Shown one piece after another: positions 15,748-22,740 of a stretch of 43,122 nt of DNA. The translations under genes were made by a program, and so were the position numbers. Location: NCBI RefSeq assembly GCF_036781485.1, contig NZ_DAIQAX010000005.1, positions 26,282 through 69,403 on the forward strand, in the 5' to 3' direction. Source of the DNA: Thermocrinis sp. Lineage in GTDB: Bacteria > Aquificota > Aquificia > Aquificales > Aquificaceae. The notes beneath the pieces were generated by a model that ran no database searches, was not told the DNA's origin, and saw only the letters and a list, made by a program, of their open reading frames with translations. The first letter of the stretch is position 1, and every line of letters starts with the position of its first letter.

Positions 15748-16945
15748 ACTTAACCTCCTTTCCTAGAGTTTTTAAAACTTCTTTTACTATTACCTCTGGG
15801 GGCATGGTCATACCACCAGCAACTCTTGGAGTGCCTATGATGTCTGCCTCAGATTGTTTGTATAAGTATCTTCTTACTTCCCTTTCCAGCCAACCTACAA
15901 CGTTGAACTCTGGAACAAAGATAATTTTTGCGTTCTTTGTTGCCTCTATTAGCTCTTGTATTGGAAAAGGTCTTATGGTCTTTAGCTTTACCACCTTTGC
16001 CTTTATTCCTTCGTCTTCAAGAAGTCTTACCGCCTCCTTTGACTGTGCCGCAGCTGTTCCACAGGCAACAAAGACGATTTCCGCTTCTGGATCTCCAAAT
16101 TCTTCAATCAGCCCCCTTAGGTAATGCTTAGCATAGGGTCTTGACCTTTCTATAGCAGCCCTTACTTCCCACTGCCAGCTGGCATGGGTTGCATAAGAAA
16201 TGTAGTTTGATTTCATCACAAAGGGATCTCTTAAAAATCTTCCCGGTGGAACTTCCGCGTCTATCACTGGCATTGGAGCCTTGTATGGATTGTATGGTGG
16301 CAAGGCTATATCATCTGGAGGAAGCATTATGGCTTCTCTGGTATGGGACACAAAAAAGCCATCCACCACGGTTATTACAGGTACATGAACTTCCGGTTGT
16401 TCCGCCACCACAAAACCAGCCAGGATCATGTCGAAGAGGTCTTGGGCATTTTCCGCATACCATATCATACATCCCGTATCTAAGAGGAACGAAACTTCTA
16501 AGTTATCAGGCTGTATAGAAAGGGGCGAGTTTATACCTCTTGCCATAAGCACCAGCTGGACAGGTATCCTTGTCCCAGCCCACATGGGGAAGTTCTCCAT
16601 AGCCCTGAGCGTTCCGGGACCAGAGGTAGTGGTTATGCATCTTGCTCCAGCCATTGCACATCCTGCCAACTCAGACATGACACCAAACTCAGACTCTCCT
16701 CTAAAGTAAACACCAACGTAGCCTTCCACCCAGAGCTCGCCTATAAGGTGTGCTGCCTCCGATTGGGGGGTGATGGGATAGGATACGGACGCATCTACTG
16801 AAGCCCTTTTAACCGCTTCCTTGACCGCCTCTGAACCTGTCATAAAATGCTTGGTTCTTGGAGCTTCAAAGAGTAGATAATCGGGTGAAACCACCCTTTG
16901 GCCAGCTCTGTTGTATATAACCTTCTCTGCTTGCGTTTGAATCAT
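15737..16945 (-). CDS. 2-oxoacid:ferredoxin oxidoreductase, alpha subunit
   Basis: The alpha subunit shows the pyrimidine-binding and transketolase-like features of the family: YPITPQSEAAHLIGELW, TTTSGPGTLRAMENFP, the central DPFVMKSNYISY, and the C-terminal domain (EIVFVACGTAAAQSKEAVRL). It heads the operon with a good Shine-Dalgarno (AAGGAGGTG, 4 nt before the ATG). In Hydrogenobacter clusters a ferredoxin-like delta subunit gene precedes alpha. Here alpha is first, and the next thing upstream is the CRISPR-repeat-bracketed block. The electron-transfer subunit must be elsewhere or lost. Confidence 0.94.
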   Translation of the reverse strand: MIQTQAEKVIYNRAGQRVVSPDYLLFEAPRTKHFMTGSEAVKEAVKRASVDASVSYPITPQSEAAHLIGELWVEGYVGVYFRGESEFGVMSELAGCAMAGARCITTTSGPGTLRAMENFPMWAGTRIPVQLVLMARGINSPLSIQPDNLEVSFLLDTGCMIWYAENAQDLFDMILAGFVVAEQPEVHVPVITVVDGFFVSHTREAIMLPPDDIALPPYNPYKAPMPVIDAEVPPGRFLRDPFVMKSNYISYATHASWQWEVRAAIERSRPYAKHYLRGLIEEFGDPEAEIVFVACGTAAAQSKEAVRLLEDEGIKAKVVKLKTIRPFPIQELIEATKNAKIIFVPEFNVVGWLEREVRRYLYKQSEADIIGTPRVAGGMTMPPEVIVKEVLKTLGKEVKYVI

Positions 16946-17127
16946 CTGACACCTCCTTGGGTAAAAATTTAAGTTAAATGTATTGTAAAAGCAAATCTGT
17001 ATTATGATTTTACTCAGTTAATCTAGTTATTTGACATTCCTTAAATTGTCGACCTCAATGGGGCGTTTGTTGGGGGCTTTGTCTCCCAATGTTTTTAGCT
17101 TGGCAATTGAATATGTAAAGGGGTTGG
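16946..17127. other. Gene-free stretch between the oxidoreductase operon and the first CRISPR-type repeat
   Basis: The first part is the leader of the minus-strand oxidoreductase operon, AT-rich with a weak -10 candidate (CATAAT near 17000 on the minus strand). No confident promoter was found. From 17060 the plus strand holds a terminator-like hairpin (17070-17097) with no plus-strand gene in front of it. The last 30 bp before the repeat show nothing recognisable and do not look like another repeat. Confidence 0.6.
17070..17097 (+). terminator. Orphan intrinsic terminator hairpin
   Basis: A 7-bp stem with one G-T pair (TTGGGGG with CTCCCAA, loop CTTTGT) is followed by TGTTTTTA. No plus-strand gene precedes it; the nearest gene upstream reads the other way. 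It shares the text TTGTTGG and GGGGGCTTTG with the hairpin after the peroxidase gene at 18331. Confidence 0.6.
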
Positions 17128-17157
17128 GTTTCTTACGTGCCTATAGGGGATTGAAAC
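17128..17157 (+). repeat. Solo CRISPR-type repeat, left copy
   Basis: This 30-nt unit begins GTTTC and ends GGGATTGAAAC, so its first and last five bases are inverted (GTTTC/GAAAC). This form and length are typical of CRISPR repeats that end in ATTGAAAC. A second copy in the same orientation, differing only at position 24 (T to C), lies at 18500-18529. No tandem copies with 35-40 nt spacers and no cas genes were found near it. Confidence 0.8.
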
Positions 17158-17193
17158 GCCAATTCATACTCTCAGTGTGACCTATACAAAAAC

Positions 17194-17221
17194 TTGACAA
17201 AAAAATAGAAGATATTATAAT
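17194..17221 (+). promoter_or_regulatory. Consensus sigma-70-type promoter of the cytochrome c peroxidase gene
   Basis: TTGACA (17194-17199) and TATAAT (17216-17221) are perfect consensus hexamers separated by 16 nt. This leaves a leader of about 30 nt with the Shine-Dalgarno AAGGAGGTG (17244-17252). It is the only full double-consensus promoter noticed in the window, and it lies inside the repeat-bracketed block. Confidence 0.85.
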
Positions 17222-17257
17222 TATTTTTGGTAAAATTACTATTAAGGAGGTGCTGCG

Positions 17258-18319
17258 ATGAAAAAATTGGCGTTAGCTGGATTAGTATCTGCTGTAGTTG
17301 TTGGTTTTACTACCTACTCTGTTGGAGGACAAAAGATCAACGACAAAGATCTACTTAACCAAGCAAAAAAATATTTCCAACCTTTACCAAAAGAAATACC
17401 GGCACCATCAGGTAATCCAACAACAAAAGAAAAAGTAGAGCTTGGGAAAAAACTTTACTACGATCCAAGATTATCTTTAAGCGGTGTGATTAGTTGTAAT
17501 ACGTGCCATAATTTGGCAATGTACGGTGTAGATGGTGTTGAAACATCCCTTGGACATAAATTTCAAACTGGTGGAAAAAATGCTCCAACGGTATTAAATG
17601 CAGGATTTCATATTGCACAGTTTTGGGATGGTAGAGCAAAAGATTTGGAAGAACAAGCAAAAGGACCTATTTTAGCATCTGTTGAGATGGCAATGCCAAA
17701 TCCAGAATTGGTGATAGAAAGATTGAAAACTATTGATGCTTATGTTGCAGAATTTAAAAAAGCTTTCCCCAACGATCCAAACCCTGTAAACTATGATAAC
17801 GTAGTTAAAGCTATTGCTGCTTTTGAAAGAACATTGGTTACTCCATCAAGATTTGATGAATTTTTAAAAGGAAACACAAAAGCATTGACATACAAAGAGA
17901 AAGAAGGTTTAAAACTTTTTATAGAAAAAGGATGTGTATCTTGTCATAATGGTGTTGCAGTAGGTGGAAATATGTTCCAAAAATTTGGAATTGTAAAACC
18001 ATACCCATATCAAGATCCTAACGATTTGGGAAGATATAACGTTACGAAAAATGAAGCAGATAAATATGTTTATAAAGTTCCATCTTTAAGAAATATTACA
18101 AGAACATATCCATACTTCCACGATGGAAAAGTTTGGGATTTAAAAGAAGCTGTTAAAATTATGGGAGAAACACAACTTGGGATTAACTTAACAGATGAAG
18201 AAGTGGATAAAATTGTTGCATTTTTAGATTCTTTAACGGGAGAGATACCAAAAGATGCTTTAAAAGTTCCAGTACTACCACCATCATCGCCAAAAACACC
18301 AAAACCACAAATACAGTAA
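17258..18319 (+). CDS. Di-heme cytochrome c peroxidase (MauG/CcpA family), probably acquired
   Basis: Periplasmic enzyme reducing hydrogen peroxide with electrons from cytochrome c. A signal peptide (MKKLALAGLVSAVVVGF, about residues 1-24) precedes the protein. Two heme c sites are present: CNTCH (80-84, peroxidatic heme region) and CVSCH (226-230, electron-transferring heme). Other family signatures are GKKLYYDPRLS, APTVLNAGFH, FWDGRAKDLEEQA and KVPSLRNITRTYPYFHDG. The 353-residue length is normal, with a Pro-rich tail. Base and codon use is clearly more AT-rich than its neighbours: the line 17881-17940 has 17 G+C of 60, against 30 of 60 at 15301-15360. Leu TTA and Arg AGA are favoured. It has its own promoter and terminator and sits between two CRISPR-type repeats, so recent transfer is likely. 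Confidence 0.95.
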   Translation: MKKLALAGLVSAVVVGFTTYSVGGQKINDKDLLNQAKKYFQPLPKEIPAPSGNPTTKEKVELGKKLYYDPRLSLSGVISCNTCHNLAMYGVDGVETSLGHKFQTGGKNAPTVLNAGFHIAQFWDGRAKDLEEQAKGPILASVEMAMPNPELVIERLKTIDAYVAEFKKAFPNDPNPVNYDNVVKAIAAFERTLVTPSRFDEFLKGNTKALTYKEKEGLKLFIEKGCVSCHNGVAVGGNMFQKFGIVKPYPYQDPNDLGRYNVTKNEADKYVYKVPSLRNITRTYPYFHDGKVWDLKEAVKIMGETQLGINLTDEEVDKIVAFLDSLTGEIPKDALKVPVLPPSSPKTPKPQIQ

Positions 18320-18330
18320 TCTTGTTGGCT

Positions 18331-18349
18331 GGGGGGCTTTGAGACCCCC
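18331..18349. terminator. Hairpin terminator between peroxidase gene and the convergent gene fragment
   Basis: A G-run (18331-18336) pairs with a C-run (18345-18349) over CTTTGAGA. It lies 12 nt after the peroxidase stop and is followed by TATAAAAT. On the minus strand it lies just beyond the stop of the convergent fragment, so it probably serves both. Confidence 0.65.
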
Positions 18350-18356
18350 TATAAAA

Positions 18357-18499
18357 TCACTTTATAAAATAATCTTTTCCTCTAATAGCTCTATCGCTCC
18401 ACCCTATTAATTTAGATAAGGGAACTCCTCTCACTTTTATTTTTCCAATTTTATCTCCTTTAGCATTAGAAACACATTCAAGAATTACATCCTTTTCTA
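18357..18499 (-). pseudogene. 3' fragment of a gene truncated at the CRISPR-type repeat
   Basis: Reading toward the peroxidase gene, 47 sense codons end in TGA at 18357-18359. The translated piece includes DVILECVSNAKGDKIGKIKV, RGVPLSKLIGW and a basic end (RAIRGKDYFIK). The stretch ECVSN...RGVPLSKL is reminiscent of the molybdopterin-binding core of sulfite-oxidase-fold enzymes, but the match is short and the ending does not settle it. Homology-like sequence begins right at the repeat. Inside the repeat this frame meets a TAG, so no start codon or upstream part exists. Composition is AT-rich like the peroxidase gene, so both probably came in together. Confidence 0.5.
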
Positions 18500-18529
18500 G
18501 TTTCTTACGTGCCTATAGGGGACTGAAAC
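18500..18529 (+). repeat. Solo CRISPR-type repeat, right copy
   Basis: The second 30-nt copy is in the same orientation as the left copy and identical at 29 of 30 positions (ATTGAAAC becomes ACTGAAAC). The interval between the copies is 1,342 bp. Downstream sequence (18530-18600) shows no third copy and no spacer-like periodicity. Confidence 0.8.
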
Positions 18530-18607
18530 CTAACTTAGCAAGCAAGGCGTGGAATGGGGAGGGTTTTTGAATAAGCCCGAAAGCACAAAGAATAAGAGCA
18601 AGCATGG

Positions 18608-18613
18608 TATAAT
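18608..18613 (+). promoter_or_regulatory. -10 box for the small membrane protein gene
   Basis: A perfect TATAAT (context TGGTATAATATCC) lies 30 nt before the ATG at 18644. No good -35 hexamer is visible. The region 18530-18643 holds nothing else recognisable. Confidence 0.55.
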
Positions 18614-18643
18614 ATCCTACATCCAGCAAGAGGGAGTAATAAA

Positions 18644-18838
18644 ATGGAAGCGATCTTTGGATGGTTAATACTGATTTACCTTGTGGTTTTTGTCTGGATA
18701 ATAGTTCGTATTGCAGGTGCCAAGTTTGAAGATAACTGCGCGAGGATATTCTGGCTTCTGTTGGTGTATCTCTTCCCAGTAGGGGGTATTCTGCTTTGGT
18801 TTATCTACAGCGGGCGCTACATCAAAAAAGAAAGCTAA
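18644..18838 (+). CDS. Small PLDc_N-domain membrane protein
   Basis: A 64-residue protein with two hydrophobic segments (about residues 5-24, LILIYLVVFVWIIVRIAG, and 36-55, IFWLLLVYLFPVGGILLWFI), followed by YSGRYIKKES. This is the pattern of the phospholipase-D-nuclease N-terminal (PLDc_N) family, which exists as stand-alone small membrane proteins of unknown role. A purine-rich Shine-Dalgarno (GAGGGAG) precedes the ATG. It lies between the right repeat and the hydrogenase genes, and its base composition is again like the host genes. Confidence 0.8.
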   Translation: MEAIFGWLILIYLVVFVWIIVRIAGAKFEDNCARIFWLLLVYLFPVGGILLWFIYSGRYIKKES

Positions 18839-18899
18839 AGACCACTTTATCCCAAACTCAGTTGGCTATAGCGGTTTCAGAAAAAGCTATGTGCTCAGT

Positions 18900-18905
18900 T
18901 AATAT
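18900..18905 (+). promoter_or_regulatory. -10-like TAATAT before the hydrogenase small subunit
   Basis: The hexamer ends 6 nt before the ATG at 18912. No Shine-Dalgarno lies between them, consistent with a leaderless message. Confidence 0.4.
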
Positions 18906-18911
18906 TATAAA

Positions 18912-19643
18912 ATGGGTGACAGAAAGCTAAGCGTTGGGATTTTCAAACTGTCTTCTTGCGATGGTTGTCAGGCTGTATTTTTTGAGGTGGATATGCCTTT
19001 TGAAGTAGTCTATTGGCAGTTGGGAAAAAGTGATTCTGTGTTTGAAGATGTAGATATAGCCTTTGTGGAGGGATCTGTGTCAACAGAGGAAGAGAGGGAA
19101 AAGCTTTATGAAATCAGGGAAAAATCAAAATTACTTGTAGCCATAGGAGCTTGTGCGGTTTCCGGTGGCATTCAGGCTCTTAGAAATTTTGGAGATTTTG
19201 AGAATGTGCTAAGAGTTTACCCTGAACCCAATTGGCTTAAGGTTAGCGAAAAGAGTTTGCCTATAAAGGAAGTAGTCAAAGTTGATTACGAAATACCCGG
19301 CTGTCCTATAAATGCGCAGGTTCTACAGGATTTTATAAATGCCATCAAACACAATAGACGCCCAGCGGTGCCTAATTATCCTCTCTGCATGCAGTGCAAA
19401 AGGCTTGGGTATGCGTGTGTTACGGATCTAAAGGGTTTGGTGTGCCTTGGTCCTATAACCAATGCAGGTTGTGGAGCATTGTGCCCTTCCGTAGGCAGAG
19501 GTTGTTATGGCTGTTTTGGTCCGTGCGAAGGAGCAAACGTAAAGGCTTTTGTGAGCTGGCTAAAGGGACAGGGACTCTATTCAAGGGAGATCTTTGAAAA
19601 CGAAAACGCCTATGCAGAGCCCATAAGAGAGGTCATCCAATGA
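18912..19643 (+). CDS. [NiFe] hydrogenase small subunit, group 3b (sulfhydrogenase delta) type
   Basis: This is the electron-transferring small subunit. It lacks a Tat signal, so the enzyme is cytoplasmic. Proximal cluster ligands are visible in SSCDGCQAVFF (C16, C19), AIGACAVSGGI and EIPGCPINAQVL. Many later cysteines (CMQCKRLGYAC, GLVCLGPITNAGCGALCP, GCYGCFGPCEG) give further iron-sulfur clusters, as in the 3b and F420-reducing types. Length 243 is typical. It overlaps the large subunit start by 4 bp (ATGA). The enzyme probably exchanges electrons between H2 and NADP through the beta and gamma subunits encoded convergently downstream. Confidence 0.93.
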   Translation: MGDRKLSVGIFKLSSCDGCQAVFFEVDMPFEVVYWQLGKSDSVFEDVDIAFVEGSVSTEEEREKLYEIREKSKLLVAIGACAVSGGIQALRNFGDFENVLRVYPEPNWLKVSEKSLPIKEVVKVDYEIPGCPINAQVLQDFINAIKHNRRPAVPNYPLCMQCKRLGYACVTDLKGLVCLGPITNAGCGALCPSVGRGCYGCFGPCEGANVKAFVSWLKGQGLYSREIFENENAYAEPIREVIQ

Positions 19644-20890
19644 AGGAGATAAATCCTATATCAAGGGTAGAAGGACTGGGAAAGATAGTGGTTAAAGAAA
19701 CAGAAGGAAGGATAGAAGACCTTTGGCTTGAGATCTACGAGGCACCCAGGTTTTTTGAGTGGTTACTGAAAGGAAAAGGAATGGATCAAGTGTTGGACAT
19801 TGTTCCAAGAATCTGTGGCCTCTGTCCCGTTGCCTATCAAATGAGCGCAGTTGAAGCCTTTGAAAAGATACTGAACCTTCAAGTCCCAGAGCATATAAGA
19901 AACCTAAGAAGGGCTTTGTATTGTGGTGAATGGATTTCAAGCCATTCTGCCCACATGTTTTTACTGCATCTTCCGGACTACTTTAACCTACCAAGCGCCC
20001 TTGCTCTGGCAAAGGAAAGACAAGACTTTTTAAACATGGGCCTAAGGATAAAAGAAGCGGGAAACAGAATAATAGAACTGATCGGAGGTAGGCACATACA
20101 CCCCATAAACATAAGGGTTGGTGGCTTTTACAGTTTGCCAAGCTGGAAAAAGTTGGAAGATGTTTTAAAGCTTATAGAGGAAGCTACTGTCCTTGCGGAG
20201 GAGTTTTTGGATTTCACATTGCACCTTGACTTTCCGGACTTTGAAAGGGACTATCTTTTTGTCTCTTTGGGAGGATGGGAGGATTATCCAATAACGGAAG
20301 GTAAGATCGTCCTTTCGGACGGTTCGCAAATAGAAAAGGAGAACTACGAAGAATACTTTGAGGAGTTTCAAAAACCTACATCTACCGCAATGTATTCAAA
20401 GCTAAAAGATGGAAGGCACTATTTAGTGGGTGCTGTGGCAAGGCTAAATAATAACTACAGAACCCTTCCAAAAGATATAAGAGAAAAGGTGGAGGGCATT
20501 TTGCCTATAAAAAATCCTTTCAAAAGCATAATAGCAAGAGCAGTTGAGACGTTGTATGCCCTGAGAGAGGCTAAAAGACTGCTGGAAAAATACGAAGGTG
20601 GTGAGCCATATGTTGATTACGAGCTTAAAGAAGGAGAAGGTGTGGGTATAACAGAAGCACCGAGAGGTATACTCTTTCATAGGTATAGAATAAACAGGGA
20701 AGGGAAAGTAGAGCTTGCAAAGATAGTGCCTCCTACCTCTCAAAATCAGTTTGCAATGGAAGAGGATTTAAAAGCGGGGCTGAAGGTTTTCAACCAAGAG
20801 GTTTTGGCTTTAGCGGAAAAGATCATCAGAAATCACGATCCTTGCATATCCTGTGCTTCACACTTTTTGAAGTTGGTTAGAGTTCCTTAG
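19640..20890 (+). CDS. [NiFe] hydrogenase large subunit, group 3b (sulfhydrogenase alpha) type
   Basis: This is the catalytic subunit carrying the Ni-Fe centre. The four metal-binding cysteines are present: RICGLCPVAYQMSAVEAFE (C59, C62) near the start and DPCISCASH (C402, C405) at the end. The RVEGLGKIVV start is the family opening. After the final His only eight residues (FLKLVRVP) remain. This is the short extension that a maturation protease would remove. Length 416 is normal for group 3b. Its 3' end overlaps the convergent gamma-subunit gene by 14 bp. Confidence 0.94.
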   Translation: MKEINPISRVEGLGKIVVKETEGRIEDLWLEIYEAPRFFEWLLKGKGMDQVLDIVPRICGLCPVAYQMSAVEAFEKILNLQVPEHIRNLRRALYCGEWISSHSAHMFLLHLPDYFNLPSALALAKERQDFLNMGLRIKEAGNRIIELIGGRHIHPINIRVGGFYSLPSWKKLEDVLKLIEEATVLAEEFLDFTLHLDFPDFERDYLFVSLGGWEDYPITEGKIVLSDGSQIEKENYEEYFEEFQKPTSTAMYSKLKDGRHYLVGAVARLNNNYRTLPKDIREKVEGILPIKNPFKSIIARAVETLYALREAKRLLEKYEGGEPYVDYELKEGEGVGITEAPRGILFHRYRINREGKVELAKIVPPTSQNQFAMEEDLKAGLKVFNQEVLALAEKIIRNHDPCISCASHFLKLVRVP

Positions 20891-21683
20891 TCTTTAATAG
20901 CCTCTCCAACACAGAGTAAGGGAATATGGGTCCATCCCTGCAAACAAAAGCCCATCCTAACTGACAGTGCCCACAGGTGCCCACTGCACACTTCATGTGC
21001 CTTTCTAAGGAAAGATAGATGTTCTCTTTTTTAACTCCAAGACTTGAAAGGATGTCCGAACAAGCTATCATCATACCCTCTGGACCACACATCATAGCTA
21101 CCGTGTGTTCTGGCTTGATCTCTACCTCGTGTATAAGGTCAGTTATAAGTCCCACTCTTCCTGTCCAACCTTCAGAAGCTTCCCCGACTACCAAAAGCGT
21201 ATCTATATACTTTGCCCATTCCTTTTGTTCTTCTTTATATAAGATCCCCTTAGGATTCTTAAAGCCCATAAGTAAATAAACTCTTCCGTAGTTTTCCTTG
21301 TGGGCTATTATGTATTCAACGACGGGCTTTATGTCCGCAAGCCCCAATCCTCCACCTAAAAGGACGATGTCTTTTCCTTTACAGTCTTCTACAGGAAAGT
21401 GGGAACCGTAGGGTCCTCTCAAACCCAAACAGTCTCCTTCTTTTAAGTTAAAGAGCCAATTAGTTACATCCCCTGCGGCCCTTACAGTATGCTCTAAAAG
21501 ATCCTTTCTAATGGAACTTATGGATATAGGTGCCTCTCCCAAACCAAAGGCATAAAGCATGTTGAATTGCCCCGGCTTAAAGTCTGGAAACCCATCCACG
21601 CTCAAAAGAAATCTTTTAGTATTCTCGTTTTCTTGAATAACCCTCTCTACTCTGGCTTTTAGAAGGGAAAAGTAATTATGCAT
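20877..21683 (-). CDS. Sulfhydrogenase-type gamma subunit (FAD/NAD(P)-binding oxidoreductase)
   Basis: A ferredoxin-NADP-reductase-like subunit that passes electrons between NAD(P)H and the hydrogenase iron-sulfur chain. The N-terminal FAD-binding barrel includes FKPGQFNML and LGLRGPYGSHFPV. The nucleotide-binding half has VLLGGGLGLADIKPV and MMCGPEGMMIA. A C-terminal [2Fe-2S] motif is CAVGTCGHCQLGWAFVCRDGP. Length 268 fits hydG or asrB of the sulfhydrogenase and anaerobic sulfite reductase family. It overlaps the beta gene by 8 bp and meets the hydrogenase large-subunit gene head-on. This is unusual because the four genes are commonly one operon. Confidence 0.92.
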   Translation of the reverse strand: MHNYFSLLKARVERVIQENENTKRFLLSVDGFPDFKPGQFNMLYAFGLGEAPISISSIRKDLLEHTVRAAGDVTNWLFNLKEGDCLGLRGPYGSHFPVEDCKGKDIVLLGGGLGLADIKPVVEYIIAHKENYGRVYLLMGFKNPKGILYKEEQKEWAKYIDTLLVVGEASEGWTGRVGLITDLIHEVEIKPEHTVAMMCGPEGMMIACSDILSSLGVKKENIYLSLERHMKCAVGTCGHCQLGWAFVCRDGPIFPYSVLERLLKTKEL

Positions 21684-22740
21684 TCAAGACCCTCCTTACC
21701 TCTTCCCTTACATCAATCCCAACTGGACACCAAGTGATACACCTTCCACAACCTACACAGCCCAAAGTGGAAAACTGATAAAACCAGTAGGAGAATTTGT
21801 GAAGAAGCCAATGTCTGTATCTGGAGGCTATGCTTTTTCTTATTGGGATATGGTGCGTTTCGGAGAAGCCAAGCCTGAAACAGGAATCCCACTCTCTGAT
21901 CCTTTCAAACTCTCCCCCTGATAAGAACTCATCCTTTACCTCATAACAAAAGCACGTAGGGCAGACCATCGTGCAACTTCCACAGGCAAGGCACCTTTTC
22001 TCCATGGCTTCCCAGCATGTATCATCCACCCTTTTTAAAAGCCTTTCGGGGAGATTTTCAAAGGAGAAAGCCTTCTTCATAGACTCAACCGCTCTTTGTT
22101 TTAGAGCTTTTTCTTCTTCCAATTGCTCCCGGGTAGCCTCCAAAAGGCTTAAACCATCCAGAATTTCCTGCCCTTTGGGACTTCCCACAGAAATTAAAAA
22201 GCCATCTTTTAACTCGGTTATAGCCAGGTCAAAGCCTTCTGCACTAAAGGGAGAGCCTCCTACAGACGTGCAAAAGCAAGTGTCCGAAGGTTTAACACAG
22301 TTTGCCACTATGAATAGATTGCCCTCCCTCAATTTGTTGTAAAAGACATCATCCTTAAAAACTCTGTCCAACACCTTAACCGCAGTAAGGTCGCAGTTTC
22401 TTATACCAAAGAAGGCAAAACCGCCCTTAAGCTCTGGAAGTTCCTGCTCAAGGTCCTTTGAGATTCTGAGAAAGGTGAGATTTTTAGGATGTAAAAACTC
22501 CTTAGGTGAATTCATACCGTGGGTCCATCCGTTTAAGATGCCCTCCTCCCCCGAGTAAATTCTATAAAAGCCTGGCGATTGATATTCCTTTACCTTTTCA
22601 GGAAAAGCCAGTTCCTCACCCTTCCACTCCACATAAGTTATTACACCATCTTTTAGCGTAGGGTATATTAATCTGTAAGTTTCTCCTACTTTTTTTGCCA
22701 GATCCTTTATCTGTTCTTTTCTTAGGAAAAACCTTCTCAT
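21676..22740 (-). CDS. Sulfhydrogenase-type beta subunit (double [4Fe-4S] protein)
   Basis: This is the HydB/AsrA-type iron-sulfur subunit linking the gamma flavoprotein to the hydrogenase. Two ferredoxin motifs are present near the C-terminus: CLACGSCTMVCPTCFCYEV and CVGCGRCITWCPVGIDV. Upstream are FFGIRNCDLTAVKVLDRVF and FCTSVGGSPFS, both typical of this family. The ATG at 22740 overlaps the nadE stop in an ATGA arrangement and is preferred. A TTG at 22773 would extend it by 11 residues. It lies between nadE and the gamma gene. Confidence 0.9.
   Translation of the reverse strand: MRRFFLRKEQIKDLAKKVGETYRLIYPTLKDGVITYVEWKGEELAFPEKVKEYQSPGFYRIYSGEEGILNGWTHGMNSPKEFLHPKNLTFLRISKDLEQELPELKGGFAFFGIRNCDLTAVKVLDRVFKDDVFYNKLREGNLFIVANCVKPSDTCFCTSVGGSPFSAEGFDLAITELKDGFLISVGSPKGQEILDGLSLLEATREQLEEEKALKQRAVESMKKAFSFENLPERLLKRVDDTCWEAMEKRCLACGSCTMVCPTCFCYEVKDEFLSGGEFERIREWDSCFRLGFSETHHIPIRKSIASRYRHWLLHKFSYWFYQFSTLGCVGCGRCITWCPVGIDVREEVRRVLNA

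Noticed and set aside
15741..16124. 127-codon plus-strand ORF inside the alpha subunit gene
   Set aside because: A mirror-frame shadow of the alpha coding region, with a Ser/Thr-rich composition typical of antisense frames.
16960..17040. Strong promoter for the oxidoreductase operon
   Set aside because: Only weak -10 candidates (CATAAT, TACAAT) without good -35 boxes were found on the minus strand, which is not enough for a call.
17158..17193. First spacer of a CRISPR array after the left repeat
   Set aside because: No second repeat follows at spacer distance, and the sequence runs straight into the peroxidase promoter. An array cannot be supported.
17128..18529. Insertion sequence or transposon carrying the peroxidase
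   Set aside because: No transposase frame lies between the repeats, and the repeats are direct, not inverted. No short target-site duplication was recognised outside them.
18845..18900. Terminator after the PLDc_N gene (ATAGC/GCTAT pairing)
   Set aside because: The stem is only 5 bp with a long loop and no T tract.
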